A stretch of DNA of 64,000 bases from Lepisosteus oculatus (Eukaryota > Chordata > Actinopteri > Semionotiformes > Lepisosteidae), in assembly GCF_040954835.1 (NCBI RefSeq), contig NC_090697.1, forward strand, positions 880,501 through 944,500. The letters run 5' to 3'. The stretch's first letter is position 1; each line of letters starts with the position of its first letter. Shown here one piece after another: positions 25,000 through 63,804 of the stretch. The translations under genes were made by a program, and so were the position numbers. A model generated the notes under the pieces. It saw nothing but the letters and a program-made list of their open reading frames with translations. It did no database searches and was not told the DNA's origin.

Positions 25000-25796
25000 A
25001 TGTGGAAGAGATAAAAATCTTGAGAATAAATTACCACTTCAGTCTTTATCTGCAATTTAAATTACTCTGAAATAAATTAAAAGCTTGGCATTTGTATGAC
25101 ATTACTTATCGTACATGATATAGACTAAAGGCACTATTTTAATCTGATTAGATGTTGCTTAGCACTGGCTACCAGTATTAAAACAGCCCCATGTCTTCAT
25201 CAGAACTAAATCCTACTAAAAACCTAATTTTATCATAGAATTAAAAAAAATATGACCAGCAATTAATAAAATGTTAAAGGCAAAAAAAGATCTAAACCAC
25301 AATGAGATTTTGACACACATACATTCACAAAATGTTCCTTTGTATAAAGCTTTCTATAATCGTTATGGCTTTTTTTGTGACAGCAAATATTAAAACTGAA
25401 AGTGGCCTCGTCTCCTCACAGAGGAGGAAAGTGTCTTACAGCCTCTGCAACATCACAGCAGTCAAAACTGTCTGTTACAAAACAGGGAACATGCAGACTG
25501 CTATCTCTCTTCTATAAGGTGACAAAAACACTTTGAGGAACCTTGTTTCTCAGAGGCTCAACGGAGTCTTGAGGAAAAAGTGTCTTGAAACGACTAACAA
25601 GCCTGGACTGCCAGAGCTGTTGATCCCCCCGGACATGATGAAAGGATCAGGTGTCAGAATGTCGCCTCTCCGTACGCGTCTGTGTGGTAGGACGCCTCTG
25701 ACACTGTAGTAAGGAAGAATCAGAAGGCAGACGAGTAGAAAGAGTCTGAGCTGTCATCTCGAGTTCCATATTCCTCACCTAAGGGTGTCGCTGGCT

Positions 25797-52311
<26,515 letters not shown>

Positions 52312-52636
52312 CGGGCAGTGGTTAGCATTGCTGCCTCGCAGTGCCAGGGCTCCGAGTTCACCTCCAGACCTGGGGTGCTGTCTGTGTGGAGTCTGTGTGT
52401 TCTCCCCGCGTTTGCAGGCGCGCCTGTTTCCTCCCAAAGCCCAGCGACACACTGGTGGGCTAATTGACTCCCGGTGTGTGTGTGTGCCCTGCGATGGACT
52501 GGTGTCCCGTACAGGCTCTGGCTCTGGCTCTGTGTGTGTGTGTGTGTGTCCTGCGATGGACTGGTGTCCCATACAGGAGTATCCTGCCTTATAGGCCCCT
52601 GCGCTGGACAAAGAGGTAAGAAAATGGACGGCTGGA
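52312..52636 (+). mobile_element. Widespread fish interspersed repeat, copy 1
   Basis: It begins GGGCAGTGGTTAGCATTGCT then GCCTCGCAGTGCCAGGG, and continues with GTGTTCTCCCCGCG, GTTTCCTCCCAAAGCCC and CCCTGCGATGGACTGGTGTC. It ends with CTGG...GGTAAGAAAATGGACGG. This pattern is common in fish genomes; I do not assign the clade. A 62-base internal duplication (CTGCGATGGACTGGTGTCCC at 52490 and 52552) and a (TG)n run lie within it. Confidence 0.7.
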
Positions 52637-54764
52637 TATTAGAGAGCACCTAATATTCCTTATACTGTAGCACTATAAACTGTGGAATATATACAGCATT
52701 CAGAAACGTGCAGTTAAAGTGCACTTTAATAAAATGCAGTAGTATGTATAACACTAGAGACACAAATGCAGCGCAAAGCCAGATAACTGGATTAAAATAA
52801 CGCACGGCAGAGTTGTTACTGTCCTCCAGGTTTGGTCAATTTAATACGAACACTCTGTCCCCAAGACAGAAATGGAGGACAGGTGACTAGCTCTCAGTTC
52901 ACATCTGCAACCAAACCAACAGCAATATTCAGGATTCCTCACTGCAGATCCCCCAGATGATCTCACTCTTAATTTAACACCTCCATTAATTTACTTAACT
53001 TTACATTAGCTACAGTAGCACAACAAGTTACTCCACAGAATATATACTGCTGTGTACAGTGCAGTGTAGCTCTACAATCACCACAATCAAAGGCATTGCA
53101 AGATTCAATTTTTGAGGCACATTTTCTGTCCTTCTCTCTCCACAAGGACATAGCCTGAAATACACGCGTCCTAAGCTTTACTGTACAGCGCTAACATAAC
53201 ATTATTAAAAGGGCTAAAAACTGCCTCAGACCAAAAAAAAGCCAAGATCATTTTGGCATTGTGAAATTTTCCAAAGATTTTGCCTTGAAAAAACACTGCC
53301 ACTCTGTTATTATCTGTTGTGCAGAGTGCATAAAATAAAACATGACATTTCCTAGATAGGCCCTGGCATTAAATCTAGCTATAATGTAGTAACTTGAGAA
53401 AAGTGTCAATGTGCTTATATTCAAAGCCTATGGGTACAGAACCTTGAATTCCCTATAAATTTTTCCAATTTGAAACCCATATATCTTCCTCGGCTTGCTC
53501 CTTCTGCGCTTTCAGCACTGGCAGATATACACTCACCATTCAGGACATAATTAAAATCTCTAAATCAAGCCACAATTCCATGCCATGTGAGCAAATGAAT
53601 CCAAAGGAATAGCCCTGACCGAAGAAATAATTCAACGTAAAAGCTATTTTCCAACACAAGCACACAAGTTTGAGCACAAGGTGACATGAGCTAAGAAGAA
53701 GTTACAGAATCCTAAATATAGTTCTTCCTCACACAAGCTCTGTATTTAACCAATAGGAAATCACTTTTAAAAGCTAACACATACTATCGGATGTTCTTTA
53801 TTCTATCCCTTTTTTACTGACGTTCTTCAACACTAAATTTGACTAAGCCTATTTGATGAACACTTCTAAAAGCTGCAGATTTTCCACTGCCTGTTAATTT
53901 TATTAACTGTTTTCTACCAGACATGTAAATAAATGTACAGTAGGCCTGGTATCAATCACACATATAATGAGTGTGGATATTGAACAATATAATAAGGTAA
54001 TGCCAAGAAAAGCTATCACATAAAGTACAACAAAGTTATGGGATAAATATTCCATACAGTATCTACAAAATAATACAGGCTATTCATTTATTTGTATTTT
54101 CTTTATAAGAATACCATGTGAGAACATTTGAGATAAAACACAAAATCCATCTTAAAATGCTTTGGTGGCAGAGACATCCCAGGAGTCGGCCTGTTCGGTA
54201 CACAGAGACCCTGCTGGAGAAGCACACGATGCTACAGTACCAAAAGCAGTCACATACAGCACAGTGACACTTGTAATGAGCTATTAAATCCACGAAAGGA
54301 GAAAACTGATTTGTCTCATCTGCTTTTTGCCTTTTTAAAGTAAAACGATTAACAACTTTACAATTTAACTAGAAGATTTTAATTTACTTCTGGCAAAGCT
54401 TTTACTTTCATTTAAGTGAAGCACAGGAAGCACATGGCCAGGGCAAATACCTAGTTCTGTGAATTATTAGTTCTGATCCAAGATCACTGATTTCTCAATA
54501 ACTGAGATACTATAGTACCACATTTTTTATGTTTTTAAAAAAATGTATGTTTAATGTGTTTGTCACTTATCATTTACAATAATACAGTAATCCTCCACTG
54601 CATCTAGTAAATACAATTAAACAGTAAATACAGGTCTTATTTCCATGTTGGTCACCTACAGAAATTTCGTTCTTTAAATTAGTTGTTCTTCAATCACTTG
54701 GCGTACACCGGGATATATTTCTAACGAAGAGGTTACAATGGGGAGCTGCAACTTGATGTGAGTG
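52637..54764. other. No gene recognised (intron)
   Basis: AT-rich DNA with short frames, no recognisable repeats or RNA genes. Confidence 0.5.
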
Positions 54765-54850
54765 ACAAAGGAACAAGTAGAGGTTAATTTAAAGTGGAAA
54801 AAAAGAAAAACATGTTTGGCTGTGGAGCGTGTTTTCTCTTAGTTTCTTTC
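54765..54850 (+). repeat. Fold-back repeat family, copy 4 (left half)
   Basis: AAAGGAACAAGTAGAGGTTA followed by AAAAACATGTTTGGCTGTGG AGCG. This matches the left arm and loop start of the hairpin family, with several changes. Confidence 0.6.
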
Positions 54851-54944
54851 TCAGATCAATTGTTTTTGATTATAACTTTGGAATTGAGAAGTGTTACATT
54901 AAAACTTGTTTACACATTGTATGAAAATGTCTATGTCATCACAA

Positions 54945-55225
54945 GGGCTCCCGGTGCTATCTAAATGGAGTCTGTATGTTCTTTTTCATGTGGGTTCCAG
55001 TTTCCTCCCACAGTCCAAAGACATGCTGGTATGTTAACTGGCATCTGGGAAAACTGGCCCTGGTGTGAGTGTGTGGGTGTGTGGGGTCTGTGTGTGCCCT
55101 GCGATGGACTGGCGTCCCATCCAGGGGGTACCCTGCCTTGCGCCCGCTGCTTGCCAGGATAGGCTCCAGCTCCCCTGTGATCACGAACTGGAAGAAGAGG
55201 TTAGAAAATGGATGTATGGATGAAA
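54945..55225 (+). mobile_element. Widespread fish interspersed repeat, copy 2 (3' part)
   Basis: It starts GGGCTCCCGGTGCTATCTAA and has TTTCCTCCCACAGTCCAAAG, then ACATGCTGG, CCCTGCGATGGACTGGCGTC, AGGATAGGCTCCAGCTCCCC, and the ending TTAGAAAATGGATGTATGGA. Same family as 52312-52636 but without its first 100 bases. Confidence 0.75.
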
Positions 55226-57729
55226 TGAACTTATTAAGGGAACGCAACCTGAAAGTTTTGTTAGTCACTAACCACGGTTTAGGTAACACCACTTTCATCA
55301 TGCACAGGAACAATAAAACACAGGCAAATCATTAAACTCAAAGAATGAGTTTCAAGTAATGACTTGAAACTGGTAGGAAGGTGCAATGGCAGAAGGGAAA
55401 CTATGCAGCTGATCTTTGAAACACGTTGCTGTTTCTCTTCTGACTCTCCTTTCAGCAATAAGAGACCCCTGGATGCATACAGAACAATATGGCTAAAAAT
55501 ATCCTTTGAGCTCTCAGAAACCAAACCTAATTCTGTCTGTACTTAGTTTGGGTATCAGCAACTGGAAGTGCTCCAAGGATATATTTATAAACCTAATCAA
55601 GGTAGCATCATCTTCAGATGGTGTGAAAGTCATCTTTTGCAGTCCCAGGGGCACCAGCGCCGTCACTTCCAGCTCATCACGCTTTCATGAAGTTTGCATT
55701 AAGCTAGAACAGGCTCTGGGTATTCCCATCCCTACCTGCCTTTTAATTTGACAAGGACATTCATTTTCACGCCAACGTCAACACAAAGGTTTGAGCAGAT
55801 TTATCAAACTCTCAAAAAAAAAATCTTTTACAAAAACACAGCTGTCAGATGTCAAAAGCAGGATCATATTTTCTTGAAAATGAGCGATTTCTTTTTCCAC
55901 CATATGCAAAGCCCAGCACAGGCTCTACTGCATGTAGCTGTATGGTCCCAATAGCCTCATGTAGGTCATAACTGTTCTTTTCACTCGTGGACAGAGACCA
56001 GCTCGTTTCCTCATCAGCTTATTGCTGTCAGTACTGCCTTCTGTACCACCTCGGATTCACAGCCTTGCAGCTTTCAGAATCAGGACCTAGAAGTATTTCA
56101 CACAGTATGATGGACAAAAGTAGCTATACAGCAGGTAAATTACAAAGATAGACAGATTCCAGGCAGTTAAAGTTTACTGTAACTTTACCATTGCAGTACA
56201 TTTGGAAATTTGAATAACTTGAAATGAAACATTTAGATGCTGATAAGTATTTGAATATAATATTTAAAAAATGCTGCAAAATAACTTATCCTGTACGTGC
56301 AGTATGTCTTATTAAACCACATATCTCCTGGGTTTCAGACATACTTGCTATGCAATGCAGCATAACAATGTAATAAGAATCAAACTGCACTGCACTGCTT
56401 AGAGCTCCAAGCAAAACAGCCTCATCATGTGCTCATGTGTATATGAACACTGACGTAACCAAATTGCACATTATCCTGGAGTGAAGGCACAGTTTTGTGC
56501 CTATTTCCCTCATGGAGAAAATAAATCGGCGATCATGAATGATACTCTTTCAATGTCCATTGCATTTTGGCTTTAGACCAAAAAGATGTTTTTTTTTATT
56601 CAGACAGGCAAAGTTTCATGATTTACAGGCTGCATTTTTTCCATTTTAATTTAAAGAATGGGATTCCATAAATAGTTTAGTTTTATTTAAGATCTCTTTT
56701 GCAGCTCATGGGAAGCTTTGGAACACCCATCTTTCTTTTGATGAAGTTCAGTTTCTCATTTTTAACCTCTACTTGTATGTGCCAAGTGCCGAGTACAAAT
56801 TTGCTACACACTTTCCAATTTATCAACCAAGCATGAGGCTTTTAATCATCACAGCTATAATGTATCAGCTCACCACTTCTGTGTTAAAAGAGTTTTAGTC
56901 AAACACAATACCAGCTGGCAGCTATGGGTGTCTGGGAGAGATTCTGTCACATTTTGATGAGTTTTTAAGAGTAATATTATAACATGACTGGCTATTCATG
57001 GGATGACGTTTTGCGCTGCTCTGTATTCACAGAGAATGTAAGCCTGGTGCATTTTCCAGTGTAAAATAATTTATATAGTACAAGTCATGTTTTATGTGCA
57101 CAGCATGCATGCTTCCCGATCACTCTTGCAATAGTGGAAGTGGCCTATGGGCCTTGTGGTTGACTCCAGCTCGTACTGTGGATCCTCCCACTCCCTGATG
57201 GACCACAGCTGCGGATGAGCTTCACCAAGCTGGATCTAGATAAAGTTCATCATGATGAAGGAAAACATAATTTTTCTCTGGAATACAATGCGTGCTCTAG
57301 GTGCTTAACGTCCTTCAAATATTTCAACTCGATTCATGGAATGCCAGGTGTGCATATTTTTAAATATCATTCTGTTTTCATATTGTGTTGACCTTTTATT
57401 TTGACTTCTTGGCAAAGTAATGAAGAAAGATGGAGTGCATTTGTATTATTCATGCAGAGCTCCTATACAACCACACCAAAGTACTTTTCTTTCTTAGAAG
57501 ACTCATTGTTTGCACTGTTAATCCTCAAACAGGGCACAAAACTGCTCTCCACTGTCTTCTTGCCTTAGCTTTATTGAAAAACATACTATAGGAACACATG
57601 GCTTGTGGATATCACAAAAAACTAATATTTAATGAGTAGGTCAATAAACAAAAACCCACTCGTGGCGCTGGGGGCGCATCGCGAGGGTCTGTCCTGCTCG
57701 CTGCTGACTTCTCCATCTCAGCAGCTCCA
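55226..57729. other. No gene recognised (intron)
   Basis: Short frames only. The GC-richer piece near 57120-57260 has no recognisable content. Confidence 0.5.
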
Positions 57730-58467
57730 CCAGCAGCAGGGCTTAGTTACTCCCTCGTGTGAACCTGTCCTGCCACGTTGATTGACAAGTGTTGAAAAAC
57801 AAGACCCTCATCCTTTTTAATGATAGTTTTTTTAATGATAGGTTTGCTTTCCAACGGGACATCAAGAACTGCAACGTGCTGGCGTTCCCTGAAACCTTCC
57901 TGAGCATTCCCGGGAGGATTTTCTCTTCACTGTCAGGACAGAACAACGGATTCGGGTAAGAGCAAAGGCGGCGGGGTATTCTTTATGGTAAACGATTCCT
58001 GGTGCACAGATGTGGAGATTATTTCAACATCTTGCTCTACACATCTTGAACATTCGACAATAAAATGTCGCCCTTTCTATCTCCCGAGGGAGTTCACATC
58101 AGTAGTTCTCACAGTGGTGTATATTCCGCCGCAGGCAAATTTCACAAAGGCACTGGATGAACTACACTCTCACCTTAACAGACACGAGAATACACATTCT
58201 GAGGGGGCATTCATCATAGCGGGTGATTTCAACGGTGCGAACGTAAAGAAAATAATACCCAATCTACATCAACACATCGACTGCCAGATGCGTGGAACAA
58301 ACACGTTGGACAATGTTTACACTCCCTTCCAGGATGGTTACAAAGCCCTCCCCCAACCTCCTTTCGGCAAATCTGATCACGCCGCCATTCTGCTACTTCT
58401 CGTTTACAAGCAGAAGCTTAAACAGGGGAGGCCAGCATTAAGAACCATTCAACGTTGGTCGGATTAA
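57730..58467 (+). pseudogene. LINE endonuclease-domain fragment (CR1/L2/Rex1 group)
   Basis: After an N-terminal part with frame changes (AFQRDIKNCNVLAFPETFLS near 57845), one frame is open from 57985 to 58467. It gives FYLPREFTSVVLTVVYIPPQ, then EGAFIIAGDFNGANVKKIIP, then GTNTLDNVYT, then FGKSDHAAILLL. AGDFN and SDH are catalytic motifs of the apurinic-type endonuclease of non-LTR elements. The reverse transcriptase that should follow is absent: the copy ends and is joined to SINE and minisatellite DNA. Which of the related clades it belongs to is not settled. Confidence 0.8.
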
Positions 58468-58508
58468 TCAGATTTTATATTAAATCACTGTCTTGCTACC
58501 ACTGACTG

Positions 58509-58556
58509 GCAGCTGGGGTTAAGGGCCTTGCTCAGGGGCAAACGGAGTAGGATTCC
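58509..58556 (-). mobile_element. tRNA-derived SINE, family A, 48-base fragment
   Basis: GCAGCTGGGGTTAAGGGCCT followed by TGCTCAGGGGCAAACGGAG and TAGGATTCC is the reverse complement of the middle of family A. It lies exactly between the LINE fragment and the 40-bp minisatellite. Confidence 0.75.
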
Positions 58557-60062
58557 AAGCAGCATCACTGGCCTTGTCCGCTAAGTGTCTATCATCAAGC
58601 AGCAGCAGTGACTGTGTCCAGTCAGCATCACTCATCAAGCAGCAGCAGTGGCCGTGTCCACTCAGCTTTAATCATCAAGAAGCAGCAGTGATCATGTCCA
58701 TTCAGTGTCAATCATCAAGCAGCAGCAGTGACTGTGTCCCCTCAGTGTCAATTATCTAGCAGCAGCAGTGACTGTGTCCACTCAGCATCACTCATCAAGC
58801 AGCAGCAGTGACTGTGTCCACTCAAAGTCACTCATCAAGCAGCAGCAGTGACTGTGTCCCCTCAGAGTCACTCATCAAGCAGCAGCAGTGATCGTGTCCC
58901 CTCAGCGTCACTCATCAAGCAGCAGCAGTGATCATGTCCACTCAGCATCACTCATCAAGAAGCAGCAGTGATCATGTCCATTCAGTGTCACTCATCAAGC
59001 AGCAGCAGTGACTGTGTCCCCTCAGTGCCAATTATCTAGCAGCAGCAGTGACTGTGTCCCCTCAGTGTCACTCATCAAGCAGCAGCAGTGACTGTGTCCC
59101 CTCAGAGTCACTCATCAAGCAGCAGCAGTGTCTGTGTCCCCTCAGAGTCACTCATCAAGCAGCAGCAGTGACTGTGTCCACTCAGAGTCACTCATCAAGC
59201 AGCAGCAGTGATCGTGTCCCCTCAGAGTCACTCATCAAGCAGCAGCAGTGACTGTGTCCACTCAGAGTCACTCATCAAGCAGCAGCAGTGATCGTGTCCC
59301 CTCAGAGTCACTCATCAAGCAGCAGCAGTGACTGTGTCCACTCAGAGTCACTCATCAAGCAGCAGCAGTGATCGTGTCCCCTCAGAGTCACTCATCAAGC
59401 AGCAGCAGTGACTGTGTCCCCTCAGAGTCACTCATCAAGCAGCAGCAGTGACTGTGTCCCCTCAGCGTCACTCATCAAGCAGGAGCAGTGACTGTGTCCA
59501 CTCAGAGTCACTCATCAAGCAGCAGCAGTGACTGTGTCCCCTCAGCATCACTCATCAAGCAGCAGCAGTGACTGTGTCCCCTCAGTGCCAATTATCTAGC
59601 AGCAGCAGTGACTGTGTCCCCTCAGTGTCACTCATCAAGCAGCAGCAGTGACTGTGTCCCCTCAGAGTCACTCATCAAGCAGCAGCAGTGTCTGTGTCCC
59701 CTCAGAGTCACTCATCAAGCAGCAGCAGTGACTGTGTCCACTCAGAGTCACTCATCAAGCAGCAGCAGTGACTGTGTCCACTCAGAGTCACTCATCAAGC
59801 AGCAGCAGTGATCGTGTCCCCTCAGAGTCACTCATCAAGCAGCAGCAGTGACTGTGTCCCCTCAGAGTCACTCATCAAGCAGCAGCAGTGACTGTGTCCC
59901 CTCAGCGTCACTCATCAAGCAGGAGCAGTGACTGTGTCCACTCAGAGTCACTCATCAAGCAGCAGCAGTGACTGTGTCCCCTCAGCATCACTCATCAAGC
60001 AGCAGCAGTGATCGTGTCCACTCAGCATCAATCATCAAGCAGCAGGACTGGCCGTGTTCACT
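58556..60062 (+). repeat. 40-bp minisatellite, about 37 copies, with nested block duplications
   Basis: The unit is ATCAAGCAGCAGCAGTGACT then GTGTCCCCTCAGAGTCACTC. The AGCAGCAGTG core recurs every 40 bases from 58601 to 60001 with no insertion or deletion. Units differ at a few sites (ACTG/ATCG/ATCA/GCCG, CCCC/CCAC, AGAG/AGCG/AGCA/AGTG). Rare marker variants show larger duplications (see findings). Open frames with Ser- and Gln-rich repeats arise here but change every unit since 40 is not a multiple of three; they are not genes. Confidence 0.97.
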
Positions 60063-60430
60063 TACGATCATCACAAGCTTGGTCTGGTCCAGTATTGGGA
60101 TGGGTAATGAAAGAGGTGATGATGGACCAGCAGGTGGCGCTCTTCCCTCCTGAACCACAATTCAATGCCTCAGTATGTGAACAGGATATGGTGCCGGAGG
60201 AGGTCCTTTGGGAAAGATGTTAAACTGGTGCCTTGACTACTTGACTACTAAATATCTCATGGCACTGCACATAAGAGTAGGAGTGTTAACCTCGAAGCTA
60301 GATAAACTCTACTTGAGCTTCACTAATGTCCCGGTGAATCAATGTCTCAGTTCTTCCCCTGATATGCTCTGTACAAGCACTGCTGGTGCAAAATGGCTGG
60401 CGAGGTGGGTGTTACACTTCATTGGAATTC
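60063..60430 (+). mobile_element. 5S-derived SINE, degraded copy 4
   Basis: CTTGGTCTGGTCCAGTATTG then GGATGGG matches the second half of the 5S-like head. CAGCAGGTGGCGCTC matches the body of copy 1, as does AAAGATGTTAAACTGGTGCC then TTGACTACTTGAC, CATGGCACTG and AGAGTAGGAGTGTTAAC. It ends in the GCAAAATGGCTG region, so the tail is lost. The 170-codon frame at 60208-60720 runs through it and is not a gene. Confidence 0.65.
60127..60140 (+). promoter_or_regulatory. CTCF-like motif inside SINE copy 4
   Basis: CCAGCAGGTGGCGC matches the CTCF core well. It occupies the same place in the SINE body as the motif at 9445-9458 in copy 1. Confidence 0.45.
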
Positions 60431-63400
60431 TTTGGGGTCAAAACAAAGCAGTGATTATGATTCTGTTGGCACTGCCTGTCTTCCTTTTCTCACACTCCTG
60501 CCACCTTCCTTATAGCATTTACATTTTAATGGGGTCAACATGGGTGATAACTGAGCATCATTTCAAAAACTTTATGTTAACACAAAACTTTCTAACACAA
60601 GTCACATTCTTAACAAAATTAGAAAGGGAGAAGACTCATATCTTTATAAACCAATTCTTAAGCCTTTCCAAGCTTTCATTAAAAAGATACCTTTCTCAAA
60701 ATGCACTACTAATATACTGAAAGAAACAAAACATCATGCTACCAAGTACTTCAAGATACTCATTTTATCCCTGCATGAGAGCTCAATGTCCAGACATAAA
60801 ATGGGAATGTTAATCATTTAAAAGAAATGAATCAGACACTGTTTCAATGCTCTACTTCAACAAAAAGGTATTTCACTTTAAATTACAGTACTACATGTAC
60901 ATACCTTCAGCCTCACACATTTCACAGCTAAAAGCACCTAGACAAAAATCAATTATGCTTGATAACTATCAAAGCCGTTAAAATGGTTTTATAAGTAATA
61001 TTTAAGCTCTGAGGGCCCCAATTCATTAGTTCCTCTAGCTGAATTTACAACACACCGTAAAGAAAAGGCCCAGAGCAGAGACACAACAGCAGCAAAGGGT
61101 GACTAGAACCACCTAGAACTCCACAGTGGGGCTGTTTCCTTGTTAAAAGTGCAGAAGCATTTCTTCCAGAGGCCATTTGTACTTTAGTACAGTAACTCCT
61201 ATCATACTTCTGTTTTTATAATGTGATTTACTAGGTATATGGTTCTTTATAATGTATATCACTGACACATCTGCACACTGATAAACTATGAAGAGTTATG
61301 AAGAGTTTGTAAAACTGTAGTAAATATATAGTTTAAATATTTTTGAATATGTTGCAATGAGTTTAACTTGAATTTCCTGTCTCTCACATGATACAACAGG
61401 CATCTCTGTTTTCATTTGAGCGCTTCACTTAAAACAGCAATACTTCAAGGGTAGTGGAAAACTACTGAAACAAAAAAATAATTATTTATGATGTGCCAGG
61501 TGAGGTCAAGGCTTTGCAATATGAATTAACCCGCAGCTTCAATATTAAAGATTTTTTCATTTACCAAAACCAGACCTGGAGGTAATTACTTATTGACTGT
61601 AATAAATCTGTATCACTTGATGTTTTAATTGAGTTTTTACTGTAGGTAACTGTTTCACTTCAAGGACTGAGGTTAAAAAACACATTTATGAAAAAAATAA
61701 CACTGAAAGGAAAGATAAAGTACTTTTAACTGAAAATAATAGAAGAGAGCAGATAACATGGTTAATAGCAACGTTTAACAGTGTTCTGTGCAATGTAGTA
61801 CAAGGTATTAGTTTCCTTGAGAAACTGCAGGTCTGTGTCCAAGAGGCAGCTCGTTCCTCCCTCCTGCCTGCATGTCATAAACACACCTGCACACTTCTGT
61901 CAATGTTGTAGAAAAACACAAACACATAAAATCAGAGAAACATCCAGACAACTACAGAGAAATTAAATAAAGAAAAGAAATAACATTTAGAGCTAGATGT
62001 CATATATGACCATTCATGGAAAGGTTTTGCAACTTTCCAATTATCACTCAAAATGATGGGTATGTTTCTTCAAGATTTTGCTCAATTAAATTTCATACCT
62101 GCTACGTCCTCTAAACATGAAAGGTGTTATGTCACCAATGGAAAGTATTATCCATCAATTCTGTGACTGAATATATCATTGAAATACATTGTTTTTTGCA
62201 TTTAAAAACATGGCACATCGTTATACATGCTCATCTTCTGAATTTTGAGCATGCTATGTTGTGAAATGTCATTTACACGGAAAGATATTAATGGTTTTGA
62301 GCAATTCTTTATCACAAAAGTTAATCCTTAAATACTGGAAGGGCGAGAAACAGTCAGTCTGTGCAGAATAGAAAAACAAAATGCTATATGTATTATAAAT
62401 ACAGACTGGCTGCACTAGGTTGATAAAAGTTGCTTCCCTGAAACACAATGTTTCATTTTAAATGATCAAACTGAGGAAGCTAGAAAGACATAAAATAATT
62501 AAAATATTAAAAGTGATATTAAATATATGTGTACATAATTACATAGAGCCCACAGTTGTCATGTTTATGGTTATGCATGAATGCTCAACTGAAACATTTT
62601 AGAATTCATAAAACTGAATTTCATCACTGAAATCTCTTCCATTTGTTCTTGTAAATCCAGCCAGGAATTTGACTGAAGTGGGCTGAGTAAAGCACCTTCC
62701 TGAAGGATACCACAGGGTGACCGTTTAACCGTTACTTACTATTAAAGAAAATAAATACTACAAAGACATTTCTGCATGGTTTAGAATGGACTTCACCAAA
62801 CCCTCCTTATAAACAACACATGTTACACCAACTAAAAATCTGTTTTTAAAAGATTTAAGAAAGCAAAAATGGTACGATACAGACTTTCATTTAAAAGAGC
62901 GTCTTCAGATATCTAGGCCATGTGAGTTATCTGATACATTCTGAAGCCATTGCTACAGTGTAGAAAACAGTTGGATTCAGTCGCCCTGCTCTACGTTGCT
63001 TCAGACCGACATCGCTGATGAACCAAGGAACTCGGCATAAACAATCCCTGCTCTCATGTCATTTTTCAAGGCACCAAAAGCCAGTAGGTGGGTTGGTTAA
63101 TTATTTTATTCTGAAAATGAAAAACATTGTGAAGAGCAAAATCTAACATGAAAAATGTGTCTTCTTGTAGACAGTGCTGTTACACTTGACTTAGATTATG
63201 GATCATTATGCCCCAGCACTAAAGGTGAATTTTTCTCACCATACAATACATTTCTGATTGAACCAATTGATTAAGGTGTGATCGCTAACTTTAACTGTTG
63301 GAACAGTGTGTGGGGGAAAAACCCCTAATTTGTGGTTTCTGTTCCATGAATTAGATTTGTGGAATAGGGACCACAAATTAGATTCTTTCATTATTTCTTA

Positions 63401-63804
63401 TGTGGAAAAGCCTCTAGCTTTAAGTCACATAGACAAAGTTTATCCCCGTATGGTCCTGAATCCTTCATATCTACATTGTTCCTATAGGAAATATATGACA
63501 TTTATATGTCATTTCACTAAACGTTGCAAATTTCCAGCCACTAAACCCTGATGTGTTGTGTAATTGGGGAGCTCCTTACTTGGAGCTAAAGAAGGCCAGA
63601 ATGTATACAGATTCTAGATCACCAATGTTCTCTATAATATGAAGTACAAAATTGTACACAATATTCTAAATGATTTGTTATTAGTGTGTTGGCCATTAGA
63701 TGAGCAGTTCTCTAGTCCATGGGTATTATGATATTACTCCTGTCTTGAGAAACTGCTGGAAGAGTTGACTTAATGGCTTCTTAATAATAATGTAATAATA
63801 ATAA
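60431..63804. other. No gene recognised (intron)
   Basis: AT-rich, short frames only. The stretch 63590-63670 contains AAATTGTACACAATATTCTA, which resembles part of the CR1 copy at about 21375, so an old CR1 remnant is possible there. Confidence 0.5.

Larger units (their letters stand above)
23015..25796 (-). other. MAN1A1: MAN1A1 3' UTR (inferred extent)
   Basis: The region following the MAN1A1 stop codon has no long frame and no obvious interspersed repeat for about 2.8 kb, in contrast to both sides. The best poly(A) signal on the minus strand is AATAAA at 23033-23028, which would put cleavage near 23015. Alternative shorter ends cannot be excluded. Transcript data would be needed to fix the end. 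Confidence 0.5.

Noticed and set aside
58556..60062. Regular direct repeats that could be taken for a CRISPR array
   Set aside because: The whole 40-bp unit repeats with no unique spacers, in a vertebrate intron. It is a minisatellite.
60208..60720. 170-codon plus-strand frame with hydrophobic stretches
   Set aside because: Its first part is a degraded 5S-derived SINE, and the rest is AT-rich DNA in which Phe/Leu-rich frames arise by chance. No splice or domain support.
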